A DNA stretch of 64,000 nt from Undaria pinnatifida (taxonomy: Eukaryota; Sar; Phaeophyceae; Laminariales; Alariaceae): NCBI GenBank assembly GCA_012845835.1, contig JABAKD010000036.1, positions 2,548,501 to 2,612,500 on the forward strand, in the 5' to 3' direction. Each line of letters begins with the position of its first letter. Within the stretch, counting starts at the first letter, position 1. The position numbers and the translations under genes were made by a program. A model generated the notes under the pieces. The model did not search any database. It was not told the origin of the DNA and worked only from the letters and a program-made list of their open reading frames with translations. Below, in pieces: positions 39,169 through 51,089 of the stretch.

Positions 39169-39395
39169 GCTCTCACATTAACTCGCATAACCAAGTCCGT
39201 GGTCACAGGACAGGCTCCAGTCACTCTGGAGCTGAGGAATACCCCAGGAAAAAACACACACAACCCAAGGTGGTACACGCATATATCACAGCTGACGCAA
39301 TTCATGCCTCCACCAGAAACAAATAAAAGTGAAATCGGGAGTCAGTCTACGATGTGCCAGGTCCAGGCCGGTGCATACGTCTCACTACTCACGCC
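39095..39395 (+). repeat. GTT-box repeat, uninterrupted copy
   Basis: (GTT) about 25, then 'ctcacattaactcgcataac', 'aggctccagtcactctggag', 'cagctgacgcaattcatgcc', 'tacgatgtgccaggtcca' and 'ccggtgcatacgtctcacta'. It is the empty-site relative of the copy split by the LTR element. Confidence 0.9.
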
Positions 39396-39499
39396 TGGAG
39401 AAACCAAGTATTCCGATTGCCACCCAAAGAAGACTACCACGTATACATTACACGTAGTAGTTATCACGACGCATACGCACGACAGACATAAGTCAATTG

Positions 39500-39695
39500 G
39501 AAAAAAAGAAACAAAGAAAAGAAAAGAAGATAAAGGAAAGGAAAGAAAAGAGAAGAAAAAACGAAACAAGACGAAAGAGGCAAGCAAAGAGGAGAAAAAT
39601 ACAAGAAAAGCAAGAAAAGACAAGACAGGAAAGCAAGGAAAAAAGAAGAGAAAAAAAGAGAAAAGAAATAGAAAAAGAAAAGAAAGAAAAGTGTC
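39500..39695 (+). repeat. Purine-only (GAAAA)-rich tract
   Basis: About 195 bp almost free of pyrimidines ('aaagaaaagaaaag'). Lys/Glu/Arg-rich frames here are artefacts. On the - strand it is a T/C tract next to the 3' end of the LINE, so it may be the LINE's tail or insertion site. Confidence 0.9.
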
Positions 39696-39854
39696 ATACT
39701 AGCAGACCCTCGTAGGAACTGGCTAAGGATGGCATTGGGCTAACAGAGGGTATCACGTCCATCGTCAATGGCACCTGGGAGAGAACGCAGCATGGCCATG
39801 AAGTCAGGGCGGTCTTATGCTATCTTGTGATGGCCATTAGAAAGCCCACAACCT

Positions 39855-40613
39855 TCAATACGATGATGGCCAAACCCAGACTTCAGTCTCTTGGGCATGA
39901 CGCTCCCCCTTCAGCCTCTCTCCCCTTCCCCCCTTTCCCCCTCCCCCCTCCCCCCCTCCCCCAGTCCCCTCCCCGCCCCCCCTCCTTCCCCCTCCCCCCG
40001 GCCGCTTAGAGATGCCAACGGTGGATGACGCTGCCGCAGCCTTTGCGCGTCGCTCTGCAGCTTTGCGTCTCTCCGTTTCATGCCAATTCCGCATGAACAA
40101 CTCGGCTCCCTCCTCTACTCTTCGAAACCATCTGCCAGCCTTCTGAGCAGCCTTTCGCCATCCTTCGAATTTCATTCCAAAAACCGACATATCCTCCTTC
40201 AGATGATCCATCCAGTCTTTCTCTTGCCCCCCTGAGTAGCCTTTACCCCCAACAAACTCCCCAAACATCACCCTCTGTGGCAGACGCTCCTCCCCCATGC
40301 GTGCCACGAATCCCGCAAACAAAATCCTCCGTTTGCGCACTATCACCTCAACGCTCTCGGAATCTGTCTGGGCAAGCGCGTCGGCGTACGATAGGGTGTG
40401 GTCGTCGCGCTTCCGTTTCCGCCATCCAAGGCATCGGAGGAGCATGCAGCGGTGAACCCGACGTAGCCTGTCATAGTCAGGCTTCTTCGGGCTCCACGTC
40501 ATGCAACCGTACAGCAGTGTCTCGACCACCTCAGCTTTCAGCAACCGCACCTTCAACCGTAAACGCACACCCGGGCGATCATAGATTCCCATCTTGTACC
40601 GCTGGAAACACCT
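39855..40613 (-). pseudogene. LINE C-terminal region
   Basis: Thumb and tail: L-L-Y-G-C-M-T-W-S-P, L-R-C-L-G-W-R-K-R-K-R, V-R-K-R-R-I-L-F-A-G-F. It ends in an Ala-rich then Gly/Arg-rich stretch that comes from the C-run at 39920-40000, so the true end may be near 40010. Confidence 0.85.
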
Positions 40614-41342
40614 CTAGGCCCTCTGAAGACGCCGCGTTATTTCAGTGCTAAGGTTTCTGTCTGCGGTGATAGCCCCGCCCAAGTATACCAACTGGATTGT
40701 TTGTTTGTAAACCTGGCCGGCTGCATTGATCGTGAAGGACACCTTCCCCCCGCTTTTGGTTTCCAGGCACATTATCTCTGTTTTTGCCTCGGATACTGTA
40801 AGCTCGAACGACGAACACGCAGTCACGATCGTCGTCATCATCCTCTCCAGACCTTCTGATGATCGCGATACGATGCCCGCATCGTCCGCGTACAGCATAC
40901 CCCACAATCTCTGCACCCCCTCCCCCTCTTTCCCCCTCCGTCCGTCGACTTTGCCTGTGCGTGAAGTGCCCTTCTTCTCGCCTTCCTTCTTTCGTTGAAG
41001 CTGCACCATGTTGTCCGTGGTGGCTGCATCAGCGAGGAAGCATTTCTCGGCCACACGCAGTACCGCAGTGAAAAACATGTTGAACAGCAGTGGCGCGAGC
41101 ACGCATCCTTGCCTGAGACCTTGCCCCACGTCGAACTTATCCGAGCACTCTCCATCATCCAGCCGCACGCATGCTTGCATACCGTCGTGATATCGGCGGA
41201 TGACGGCGAGCATTCTCGGTGGCACGCCAAAACGAGCAAGGATATCCCACAAAAGGCTTCGGTCGACGGAGTCGTATGCTTTGGTGAGGTCGATAAAGCA
41301 CATGTACAAGGGGGTGTCCTTCTTCCGCGCCAGTTCCTGCAG
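40614..41342 (-). pseudogene. LINE reverse transcriptase, palm with Y-A-D-D
   Basis: [12 protein letters not shown] supplies the first catalytic Asp and L-Y-A-D-D-A-G-I the other two. A basic insert ([12 protein letters not shown]) sits just before the YADD box, as in some algal LINEs. It ends at TAG 40614. Confidence 0.92.
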
Positions 41343-41861
41343 TCATCGTACTACGAACATCATGTCAACCGTCGAGCGTTGGGGTCTGAACCCACACTGT
41401 TCGTCCGGCAGAATGTTCTCGCGTTCGCAATAGTCACTCAGGCGACCCGCAATGACTTTGAGGAGTACTTTACCGGCGTGAGCCACGAGGGAGATGCCAC
41501 GATAATTGCCACACTCAGTCCGATCTTTCTTCTTGTGAAGCACCTTAATCGTAGCATCTTTCCATTGTTGGGGTACGCCACCCCCCCTCCACACAGCGAC
41601 GATGATATCGTGGAAGTTTCCGAGGGTGTTGAATTCTCCTTCGTCGGCCAAAACCTTCAAGAGCTCGGCCGGGAGACCATCGGGCCCTACCGCCTTTCGG
41701 TTCGCCAGCGCCCGGATCGCCTCCTCTACTTCGTACCTAGACGGGACATCGTCCAGTGGTCTGCGCGGGGGCCACTGCTTAAGCTCGCCCACAATGCTTG
41801 GATCAAGGGTCGGCGACTTGGTGTTGAGCAGTTTGTGAAACCACCATTGCGTAGTCCCCAT
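41343..41861 (-). pseudogene. LINE reverse transcriptase, N-terminal piece
   Basis: Begins near Q-W-W-F-H-K-L-L-N and contains [10 protein letters not shown] and C-G-F-R-P-Q-R-S-T. It ends at an in-frame TGA; the next codons continue the same domain. Confidence 0.9.
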
Positions 41862-41875
41862 CGGGTCAAAGAGGC

Positions 41876-43092
41876 TCCAGAAAAAAAACTAGGAACCAAA
41901 TTTTACGACCGTTTCAGTGAAACGCCATGATCTGACGATAGAAACCGACCGAAATAAACGTTTAAGAAACGTTTTGCTTCTGGAGCCGCTTTGAAGGCCT
42001 GGACTAATGCGCTTCCAATCATGTGCCACAATGTCAGTTCATAAATGAAAAATCTGAGCTGCGAAATCGATATTTTGTGTCTCTCCTCGTAACATCTTAC
42101 AGTTGTACTGGGATCTTATGCGCGTCGTATCACTCAATAGATAACCAGTTAGGCGAAGATGAAGATATCGATAGTTTCCCCGTGCCCAAAGGAATGTTCA
42201 CACCAAGAATCAGCGTCATACGCTTTAAATAATTTTCTGGGTTTCGTATAGACCTCAGTATCGAAAAATGGCCGTACGTTACGGAATTTTCTCAACATTA
42301 CTTTTCTTGACAAAATCCACTCGAATACAAAAACTTCAAACGTCTGCAAATAAATGCGCTTGGTACTCAGCAGCACGGTCGGTTGCCAAATTTGGAGTCA
42401 GCATGTTTCCAAACGATTGCAAAACGACGGTCGCTTCATGGTCCGACCAGTTGTACTACGTTTAGGCTCTATATTCATCCCAGTGTTGACCCACATAGTG
42501 CTTCGGACGACCGCCATGTTTTTGGGCATTTTCTGTGATTGGTCGTCGGGGATGTTTCTTTCCTTGTGTTTGTCAAAACGCTGAGGGTAAGCTCTTCAAT
42601 CGAACGGACATTCCCGCTTTTGGTTTTCTGGCCAGCGTGATTTCTACTATGGGTGGTGGCGAGTTTGTTAATAGCAGAAGGGGAGTGTAGCAAGGTCAGG
42701 CCATCTGCACAACCCTAACCCTACAAAAAAAAACCAGCAAAAACAGTACGCGTCAGGTCTAAGCCAGCGAAAGCGGAATAAGACTACCACCACGAAAATA
42801 TTACACGTGCAAGTAGTACCTATCACTTTGGACATTGGACCCTTTCTTGTTGTGTGCCTTCTTCGTATCGTGTGTTTTAGGCGGGAAAGCGTAGTTTTGC
42901 ACTTTGCTTTCGACGTTGTATTATATTGATGCGCAACCCCCCGTCCGGAGAGGGGCGTTGGAGATGGGAATACCCCGGGGCTGCACCGCCGGCAACCCCT
43001 CGCTAACATCCGTATACACGAGTCAACTCCCAACCCAACTGGCGACATCGACCTCTCGACGCCAGCCAACGGATAACGACGAAGTATCGTTA
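41876..43092. other. No recognised feature
   Basis: Short frames on both strands, none with a motif. The segment near 42940-43090 borders the 3' end of the DIRS-like element and may be its non-coding end. Confidence 0.5.
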
Positions 43093-45325
43093 TCAACTCG
43101 AAGTACATACGGATATGCCCGCGGCCCCCAGATCCTGCTCCTGCCACGGAATTTCCGGTCGAACAGCACGCAGATTAACGAGGACGGAAGCGTGATCCCA
43201 GCGTGAGATACCGTCAGCGGGAACGTTAAAAATACCCCTTACGTGTTTCGCGTCGAAGTGCCAACCAGAGGACAATTCGAGCACACCAAGGAGGCGCATC
43301 AGCGCGCCGATCTCGGCTCCTTTCCACCTCGACACCGCCGCACCCACTCTACGGCTGCTTCGTTGTCGCCACGCAACAACACGCAGTCCCTTAACGCGGC
43401 CGGGCGCTCGGCACACGGAAATACGAAGACCCACGCGGAGACGACCATACGTAGCAGTTCGAGGACGTGATTCGATGTATCGTTCTCGCCTGCAACTGAG
43501 TTGCTCGACCCAAAAAAACGAGATCGTTCCCCGGCGTCAAGATCGTATCTCCAGCATGCCCCAGTTTCAAGGCAGAAACCCCCGACAGCGGTTTTGGATG
43601 CATCCGGGAACAGAGTACGTTGGGAGGGGCGCTCAAGCAAATGATACATCGGAGCCGACAAGGTTCTTCCACGCGATTCCAATCCCTCCTCAACAAACCA
43701 CCGCCAAAACTCAAGGTCCCCTTGAAACTCGGGTCCCAATACAAGGCGCCGCCCAGGGTTGGCCGTACGAAAACCGAAATCGGCTCCGGCAGATATGCGC
43801 GGCATACCCACCGAAGCCAACAAACGGTTTACGAAGAACCGCCCCGGACGCACAGCAAACGAGACATGTATAAGGAAACCAACGCGCTGCGACACCTGCC
43901 TCGCTGAAGCAGATGTACGAGACGAGGGCCACTCCGAAAGAAGATTTTGCAGCTTGAGGCGCTTATGGGATGGCGACGTAACCGTAAGCGCCTCTGTGTC
44001 AATGATCCAACCCAACACCTCCAGTTGCGTGTCCCAGTCAGTGATTTTTCTGGCGGACAGGAGGGGCGGATCAGAGACACCACGTTCGCCCAACAAGCGA
44101 AAATGGTCCGATGCCAGCGACTGGACAGCGCGCAAACAACGACGACCGTCCGGCCACCATTGCAACTCGACAAGAATGCCATCGTCTACGTAATACCTCA
44201 CAAAGAAGTAGTTCCCGGCGTCGCCACCAGAGCCAAAAACAGGCGCACAATCACCCGGGATAGAGACAACTGGAACCCCACGCGGCGGGGAAATTCGGAC
44301 GTGCGCGACGGCAGCAGCCCCTTGTTGGGAAACATCCGCGCCTTGAAACGTAGAGTGGGTGTGAGCATGCTCGAGCGCGGATGCCATCAATCTCCAAAAC
44401 CCCGGGCTATTACGCCACCCAAATTGCAAACGTAAATCCACGACGACGCGATCACCGAACACGTAACCGAAAACCGGCGCACCTGTCGGGTCAACCAAAA
44501 TCTGTCGAAACGCATCTTGGACGTCCACACGGCACAAGAGGATTCGAGCACTACTACCGTGGGTCTGCCTCGAAAACATCACCCCTAGTAAAACCTCACG
44601 AAGCACGTGGCCGAGCTCGGACGGTGGCGCGGAATCAAAATCCGTGTCACCGTTAACACTGGTCCGACCCCCCGCGCGCGCAAACGTGAGATTGTGAATA
44701 TTCCGAAATTTTGGTTCGAGAACGACGCTAAGCGGTGAATTACGAAGCCCCAAAATTTCGCCAGCGAAACGCAGATCAAATACCAATGCGCGGCCGTACA
44801 CGACGTCCTCGCAAATCTTTTTGTGGATCGCGACGTCGTGTTGCGCGATTCCGGGTGATTACCATAAGCGATTTCAGCGGGCAGATTCCCTCCTCCTGAT
44901 ACCCCCACTGGTGCGCCCGGCGCCAACACGCGAAGTAGTAAGGAGATAGAGGGAAACATTCTTGACGGATCCAGACAAGTGCCGTACGGTAGCCACGTTA
45001 ATATGCGGCGAAACCATTTAAGGACCGATGGTGGATGTAAGTAGGGCAACGCTGCCCTGGCACTGTCTCAAGAAGGAGGAGCTTACCGATGCGAGATGTC
45101 CGAGGCTCGCGGAGGCTTGCTCGGCCATCGACCGCACCACAAACGCCTGAGCATGCAACCAAGCGTCGACCACAACGAGTCGCAAGGCACCCGAACGTAC
45201 GCCATCAACCGCCCTTGTACACGCAGCAAGTCAGCCGGCAAATCACGCACACGCACACAAGAAACCGTACCTTTCTTTCCGAAGGGGACCGAGCCCGGAG
45301 CCACCGCCACGCGAGCACGCCCCAC
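43093..45325 (-). pseudogene. DIRS-like reverse transcriptase and RNase H, three frame pieces
   Basis: Piece 1 (45325 to about 44855, stop at 45083): D-L-P-A-D-L-L-R-V-Q-G, then A-E-I-A-Y-G-N-H. Piece 2 (about 44850 to 43305): C-R-V-D-V-Q-D-A-F-R-Q, Q-F-G-W-R-N-S-P-G-F-W, V-R-Y-Y-V-D-D-G-I, V-L-G-W-I-I-D-T, L-F-P-D-A-S-K-T-A-V-G-G and L-R-G-D-N-E-A-A-V-E-W-V. Piece 3 (about 43300 to 43093): M-R-L-L-G-V-L-E-L-S-S-G-W, R-G-I-F-N-V-P-A-D-G-I-S-R-W. The catalytic Asp pair of RT and the RNase H acids are present, but the chain is interrupted. Confidence 0.82.
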
Positions 45326-45504
45326 ACCCCCATCACCAGCCGGATTTCAAACGCACGCCCACGCAGCCCCCTCCTACGCCTTAGGTGGCCGGCCGGTCCC
45401 CCGCTCCCCCGCTGGATCCCGGCGCCGTCACCGCTCTACCAACGGCAACCTCAGCAGCCGCCCCCCTAGTTTGTTGGCCCAACTGACAGGAAGGGCCCGT
45501 GTCC

Positions 45505-46971
45505 TCATCCAGAACCCGCGCCGCCACTCTCACCCCCGGACCCACCGCGGCGCTCTGAGCGCAGCGCCAACGCCCGCGACCCAACAGCCGGCGCCGGTGA
45601 ACTGCCACTGTCGCGAAGGGCATCAGGTGAAGTGGCGTCGGCCGGGGGAGCCGAACGCAAGAATTTGCAGTTCGAGAACCGGCATCGGCCCAGAGAAGCA
45701 AACTGCCGGCACTGGGCAGCGATTTTTTTCCGTGGTGTACCGGGGATGGCCGGGTTGCTTTTTCTCTTGGACGGCCCGTCCTGGCTGTCGCGGAGGACGT
45801 GCAATCCTTCGACGAGCTTGAGCACGTCTCCCCCGCTAGAGCAAGAGGTGCTCGTGCGCTTGAACGAAGGCACGGGCGGCATCGAGAACATGAAGTCGGA
45901 CGGAGGGGGCACCATCGGCGGAAGGAATTGCTGTGCAAATCGCATGAGGTCGTTGACCCACAGGCGAAGATCGTCGATTACCATCTCGCTCATGACAGCC
46001 CGCGCCGGCGAGCCAGAGAGCAAGATAATATTGCTCAGGGTGTGCCGGCGTATGTCGGCCGACGCTGACGTGAAGGCGGCATTGATCGTTGCCACCCTCT
46101 CACGGCAATGATGGTCGCCGTCGCTGTCGAGGGAAAACCCAACAGACAAGACCGCCACAAGAGCCTGCCGCCAGAAATCGAGGCGGTCAGCGACCATCAG
46201 CAAGTGGTAGACCATCCCTTCCGCCCGCGGCCCGTACGCACGAACGTCAAAGTCACTGATCGCACGGAGCTGGGTAGCCACTGGCGTTGTGACGTTGACG
46301 GCCTCGCCTATATAGGACTGGATATCCGCCGCCGAGTCGCCAATGTTGGGAGGTATTCGCCCGCGGAGCACCCAATGTTCTCGGGACGCCATCGTTTTCC
46401 AGAGCGCCGTGTCGTCGGTTATTTGCGACTTTCAGACTTGGCGCCCCCTCACATCCCCACTGTCCCGCGGGGCTGGCTGCCGATCGGCAAAGTTGTGCAT
46501 GAACTGCTGAAGCATGGCCTCGACGTTCTCGATTTTTGACGCGCCACCAGCCACCGCAACTTGCAGGGTCTCGAAGGAGGCGAGCAGTCGATCCATCATC
46601 GACTTGAGGCGGAACACGTCTCCGTCTATCCGAGCAAACTCGCCAGGCACCTGACGTTGCCAGTGCAGCACTTCAGCCGATGTGACCCCCGCAGCCTCGG
46701 ACACAGCGGGACTGGGGCTGAGCAAAGATGGTGCCGCGATGGCAGACGCAGCAGTAGCAGCAGCCGAAGCGGCTGAGGCACGGCGACCCTCGGACTCAGC
46801 TTGCACAGCAGCCAGAGCTTCGGCACGGCGAGCGCCGACCCCATCTTGCACAGCAGCGATAGCAGCATAAGCCTCTGCCTCAACTCGCGTAGTATCCGAG
46901 GCAGCCTGATTAGGACCGCGTACAGCAGCAGCCACGAGAGCTTCAGCCTCCGGTGGTTTGCACTCTTCCAT
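45505..46971 (-). pseudogene. Gag-like ORF1 of the DIRS-like element, one in-frame TGA
   Basis: ATG at 46971. The first 179 codons are Ala/Glu-rich and coiled-coil-like (E-A-L-V-A-A-A, A-E-A-Y-A-A-I-A-A-V). A TGA at 46432-46434 interrupts the frame, which then continues as R-E-H-W-V-L-R-G-R-I-P-P-N-I-G and a helical domain. Near 45690 is C-R-Q-F-A-S-L-G-R-C-R-F-S-N-C-K-F-L-R, a C-x8-C-x4-C finger whose final His is Arg. It closely parallels the CCCH finger of the Ty3/gypsy Gag at 31430. Confidence 0.75.
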
Positions 46972-48678
46972 CGTCGGGGAGTGCCCGAACTTAAACTAGT
47001 CTGTATTACACCTTGGACCTGTAGCTCTGACTCTGCTCCCCTACGCGCTCCGCGTGCAGGTTGGCGCCTACACAGCTGGGCCAGGTGTACCCAATGCTAT
47101 CGCTCATACGACTATGAAATATGCATTGATCTGATTGGTCAAACTTCTTACGTACGTACAAAACCCCATGTTTCCTCATACTTCGATAATATTCTGCATT
47201 TCTCGGACGAGTTTTGATTTCCATTGGTTTTGGGATTTTCCTAGGGCTCCAGCACCTTGGTGTGACCACGGACTCTAGAGTTTTGACAAAAGCTAATGTG
47301 AGACTACAAAAACAGCAACAACAATCACTACGTATGCCTGCGACAGAGTCAAATCAATTGGAAAATAAAGGAAATAAAAGAGGAGAAAACGTGGAATTGA
47401 AAGGAAACAACATCACACCATCAGCCACCACTCGCAGTATAAGCTGGCGGTACTGTGACAATCACTACTACAAGTATAGACTAGTACTGTGACAATCACT
47501 AGGCTAATGTTGTGCTGGAAGCCCTAAACAGTGCAGTATACGAGATCATATGATAGGATTCGCAGGCCTGCAAGGCAGACTTGCGGTGTCAGATGTACTC
47601 TTACGAGTAGGCAATATCTGATACCTGGGGTCTGGTGCCAGAGATGCAGTTTGCAGTGGAAATGGCAGCTTTCGAAGGGGCATGGTTCCGTTGCAAAGAA
47701 GTACCATCGACGTTGACGCGTGTAGTGAGCTTCCCAAGGTGGTTCAATTTTAAAATCAAGGTAAAGTTGATCGTGGTGCGTACATTATATCATATAAGGC
47801 CTATATGATATGTCATACGTCGATGAAGAAAGTTGTCGTTGGGGCAACCTGGTGGTTGGGGTTAACGGCTAGAAAGATAGAACAGTAGACGAACGAAATC
47901 TCGCGGGTTTTTTCCACGTAGGATTGCAGGATGTTTGGTACGGGGTAATGACTGAGAAAATGAACATTCTGCATGAATATGAGGCCGAGAGGATAACGAA
48001 GGGTCGGATATCAGCAAGAACCTGTAAAGCTGTGTGAACCGTGGGATCGTCGGTGCAGCAGAGTAACCAAGAAGAGGTAGCTAACGGGCGAGGGCCTGCA
48101 CGAGCTGAAGAGGACCGTGGTATCGGGCAAGGGACGTCAGGGGCCGTCATTTTTTTTTTTTCTTCTTTTTCTTTTCAGGAAGCAGGGCAGCAGGAAGCGG
48201 CGGAGAGGTCGACAACACCAAGCGACGGTAGAGTGCTTTGGAATACGCTCGCTTAACTGGGTAGGTCGAGTAGAAGCCCGCAGTTTTCGCAAGGTGTTGG
48301 ACAACAGGAGCGCGACGGATCTCACACGCGGTACTGTAGGTGGAAGCACGGGTTGGGTAGGGGTAGTCCCATGTCACCAGCTAGGGACAGTAGGGTAGTC
48401 GTACGTCGCCAGGCAGAATAGGCACCGCGAGTAGACCCGTCCCACGCAACATGTCTTGCCCCCTTATCACGACGATTGTTTTTCCCTGAGCGGAATATTG
48501 GGGCCCCCTCTCGGCGGGTGGAGAGAGTTCGTATCGGCAGGAGGCAGGGGCGGGACAGGATCGCAGGCAGCTCACGGTTTTACCGGGGCCATCACAGGCA
48601 TCGTGGGACCTGGTAGGTCCGCCTCTGCAGCATCAGCAACAGCGTTGAGCACAACATCGGCCGCATGGCACGGACGCT

Positions 48679-48709
<31 letters not shown>

Positions 48710-49429
48710 GGACCTCGTGGGCACCCATGCAGCCGTATAGCGGGGGCGCACCACAGCAGCCGCAGCAAGGTTGGGGTCCACAAACGGGGCGGGGGGGATA
48801 CGTTGGAGAGGAGGAGCAGGGAGCCTGCGACGGCGGCAACAGAAGCCGAACACGCAGAGACAGCCACACCAGTCAAGCTGGCAGACCAGCAGCGACAGCA
48901 GTCGTGCATACAGCAGCAGCGATAGACGATGAATTCGGGGAGGTCAACCCTGATTTTTATTTTATTTTTGTTATTATGTTTCGACATTGGTTTGGTTTAC
49001 TGGGTGGCAGGCGGGTAGTCGGTTCGAGAGTCTCGAAGCGTATGTGTCAGCATTTCCTGGCACGTGTACGTATACGTATGCTCACTTCCGATTATTTCTG
49101 CCTGGTATATATTCTGGAGGGTGTCTGACTTAGCGATTATCGTACATGCTATACGCGTACCACTTTGCTTTGTTTGTTTCCTCCCCCCCGGTATGCAGCT
49201 GACGTCAGAACAACTGCAATGGGCCTTCATCTTGTCACGCATCGGGTTCAGCATTCCCACGTTTCAGATTATTATGTTTGTCGAGTTCATCGAATGGCTG
49301 AATGTAGCAGGTAGTGTTTTCCCTACGCACATGGGAGATACGTATAGTTGGCATAACCCCTTGTTTGGGATATTCGTATCCTGTGTTACGTCGTCGATAG
49401 ATTGGTCAAACGATGTACCCAGTATTACT
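46972..49429. other. No recognised gene; AGC tract and unassigned frames
   Basis: (AGC)9 lies at about 48680-48706 and an Ala/Ser-rich surround at 48600-48920. A hydrophobic frame at about 49190-49320 (see finding) may be an exon but is not recognised. A T-run at 48151-48162 is also present. Confidence 0.5.
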
Positions 49430-49690
49430 CGCAATCGAGTATCACACACGGCTTGCAAATTTGAGTTTCGACATAATCTTCAAATTTACAGCTGGAGTGT
49501 TGTTTTATTTTATTATATACATGGTGAAGGTTTTTGGTGGGGGAGGAGAGAGGGACAGGAGGGGATGGGGGGGGGAAGGCGGGGGGCGGGGGCTAGCAGA
49601 GGGGGGCGGGATAAAGTACCGGGCGTAATAGCAAGAGGACTTGATATGTATAATTTGGCGGGCGGGGGCGGGGGCGAGTTACCCGAGTTG
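49430..49690 (-). mobile_element. Family T end (degenerate) with G-rich block
   Basis: 'gagtatcacacacggcttgc', 'tttgagtttcgacataatct' and 'ttacagctggagtgt' form an inverted T end to about 49500. A G-rich tract (49535-49680) follows outside it. Confidence 0.65.
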
Positions 49691-51085
49691 ATTTATACAT
49701 TTTAAGGCTTCAACGCTAGCCTCGCTCAGTATTTGTATTCAACCCACACCGTTTAGCAAAATAATGAATACACACATATCCGAAATATGAACAGGAACGG
49801 TTCAAGTGTATTATGATACCGCTAAAACCCATAGTTGTCAAGGTTGGTTATTGAATGTTTGTCTTTAGGGATAAATATGCATTTAACCATACCCGACAAA
49901 AGCCGCGAGGTGGAACGTTGAAATTCCCAAACGTCTCTTGCAACTCCGTTTTTAGCCCCCCGAAGCAGTTTTCTCAGCGTACACAAATGTGTTTTGCAGA
50001 TATGAACAACAGCCCCCCCCCCAACCACTGTAAACCAATATGTATTCAAAAACACCACTCACAATCAACACGATGACGAAGTCTAGAACCTCAACCAAAA
50101 CATTCAAGGGTAGCAACAACCACGTGGACACCAAATTCTCAAATCTTAAGGATGTCCGCATACTAAAACCACATACTCTTTCACATACGAAACCCACTCA
50201 AAAGATGGAACCCATATACTCTGGATTCCAAATTGAGATCCCTACGAGTGAGAAACATAACATATTTTACATATAGTGTTTGCACACACCTAAAATACGT
50301 CAAAAACTGCCCGTTGACACATGACAGGTTCATCAAGAACGCAAGAATAGCAGAACGAGAGACGGGGTAATTACAGCAGCGCAAATCACTACAGCATTCG
50401 CCCACCACATCACCTCCTTTGCAATTGGTTTCGGGCATCAGCGAACCGGGTCCAACGCATGCCCGTAGTGGCTTAGGTGGAGTGAGGAGCTGTAGAAAAA
50501 ATCAAGTGCGCTGCTCGATAACCTGTTCCTGACCGTCGATATACTGAACAATCTTCAGGCCGCGTCTTCCCTCTATCAGGTGTGTGAGGAATTTTATTTT
50601 GTCGTTTCCAAGCAAGCGGTTGCGTTGACATATACTACGTGGCTTGATGTAAAGGAAAGGAACACCACTCAGCGATCATCTACTACACACTTGGGCATGT
50701 TTTCATGAGCACCACTAATAAGAGCACCAGACATGGACGCGAAATCTACAGGACTACAACATATTCGACGACATTTGGGAGATAACAGGGCGTATACTCG
50801 TACACTAGGCAGTAACCAGGGATGTACATAACTTCAGATTAAACACATTGCGCACCCGTAATTACGGCAAATCGGGGATTGACATTACCCACGCGTAATT
50901 ACGGCTACCGTGCGGGGACAAAAGCCTCCCATCCTCGGGGGTTCCGTGTATAGCTGTGTTACCTGTACCCAGGGGTTCCGTACGTAGCATTTGCTCTCTT
51001 CCTTCGCGTTCTCGCCGAGATGTGGTGTCTGGTAGTATGTTTGTATGTTTGACGTATGATACCTTACCGCCACAGCTGCACATAT
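49691..51085. other. No recognised feature
   Basis: Short frames only. Nothing could be supported beyond a small C-run at 50013. Confidence 0.5.
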
Positions 51086-51089
51086 TGAG

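Larger units (their letters stand above)
39720..41875 (-). mobile_element. LINE-type retrotransposon, 5'-truncated, broken
   Basis: One - strand frame runs from 41861 to 39855 with an in-frame TGA at 41343-41345 and TAG at 40614-40616. Motifs: [32 protein letters not shown] (first part); [35 protein letters not shown] (second part); Y-G-C-M-T-W, R-R-I-L-F-A-G-F-V-A-R-M (third part). These are the non-LTR RT fingers, palm and thumb in order. No endonuclease part is left, so the copy is truncated near 41875. It would act by target-primed reverse transcription if intact. Confidence 0.93.
43093..46971 (-). mobile_element. DIRS-like retroelement, broken, recombinase not found
   Basis: On the - strand the order is a gag-like protein (46971-45505), then RT and RNase H (about 45325-43093). 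The RT has D-V-Q-D-A-F-R-Q-I-L-V-D, F-G-W-R-N-S-P-G-F-W and Y-Y-V-D-D-G-I. The RNase H part ends L-E-L-S-S-G-W-H-F-D-A and D-G-I-S-R-W. I associate this RT type with tyrosine-recombinase retroelements of oomycetes and algae; no recombinase follows before 42700, so the 3' part is deleted or the element is of another class. Frame changes occur near 44852 and 43305, and stops at 45083 and 46432. Confidence 0.75.

Noticed and set aside
39199-39702. 167-codon frame with Lys/Glu-rich end
   Set aside because: It runs from the GTT-box repeat into the purine tract; composition follows the DNA.
42668-43147. 159-codon - strand frame as a DIRS recombinase
   Set aside because: It lacks the R-H-R-Y pattern and is not in phase with the RNase H end.
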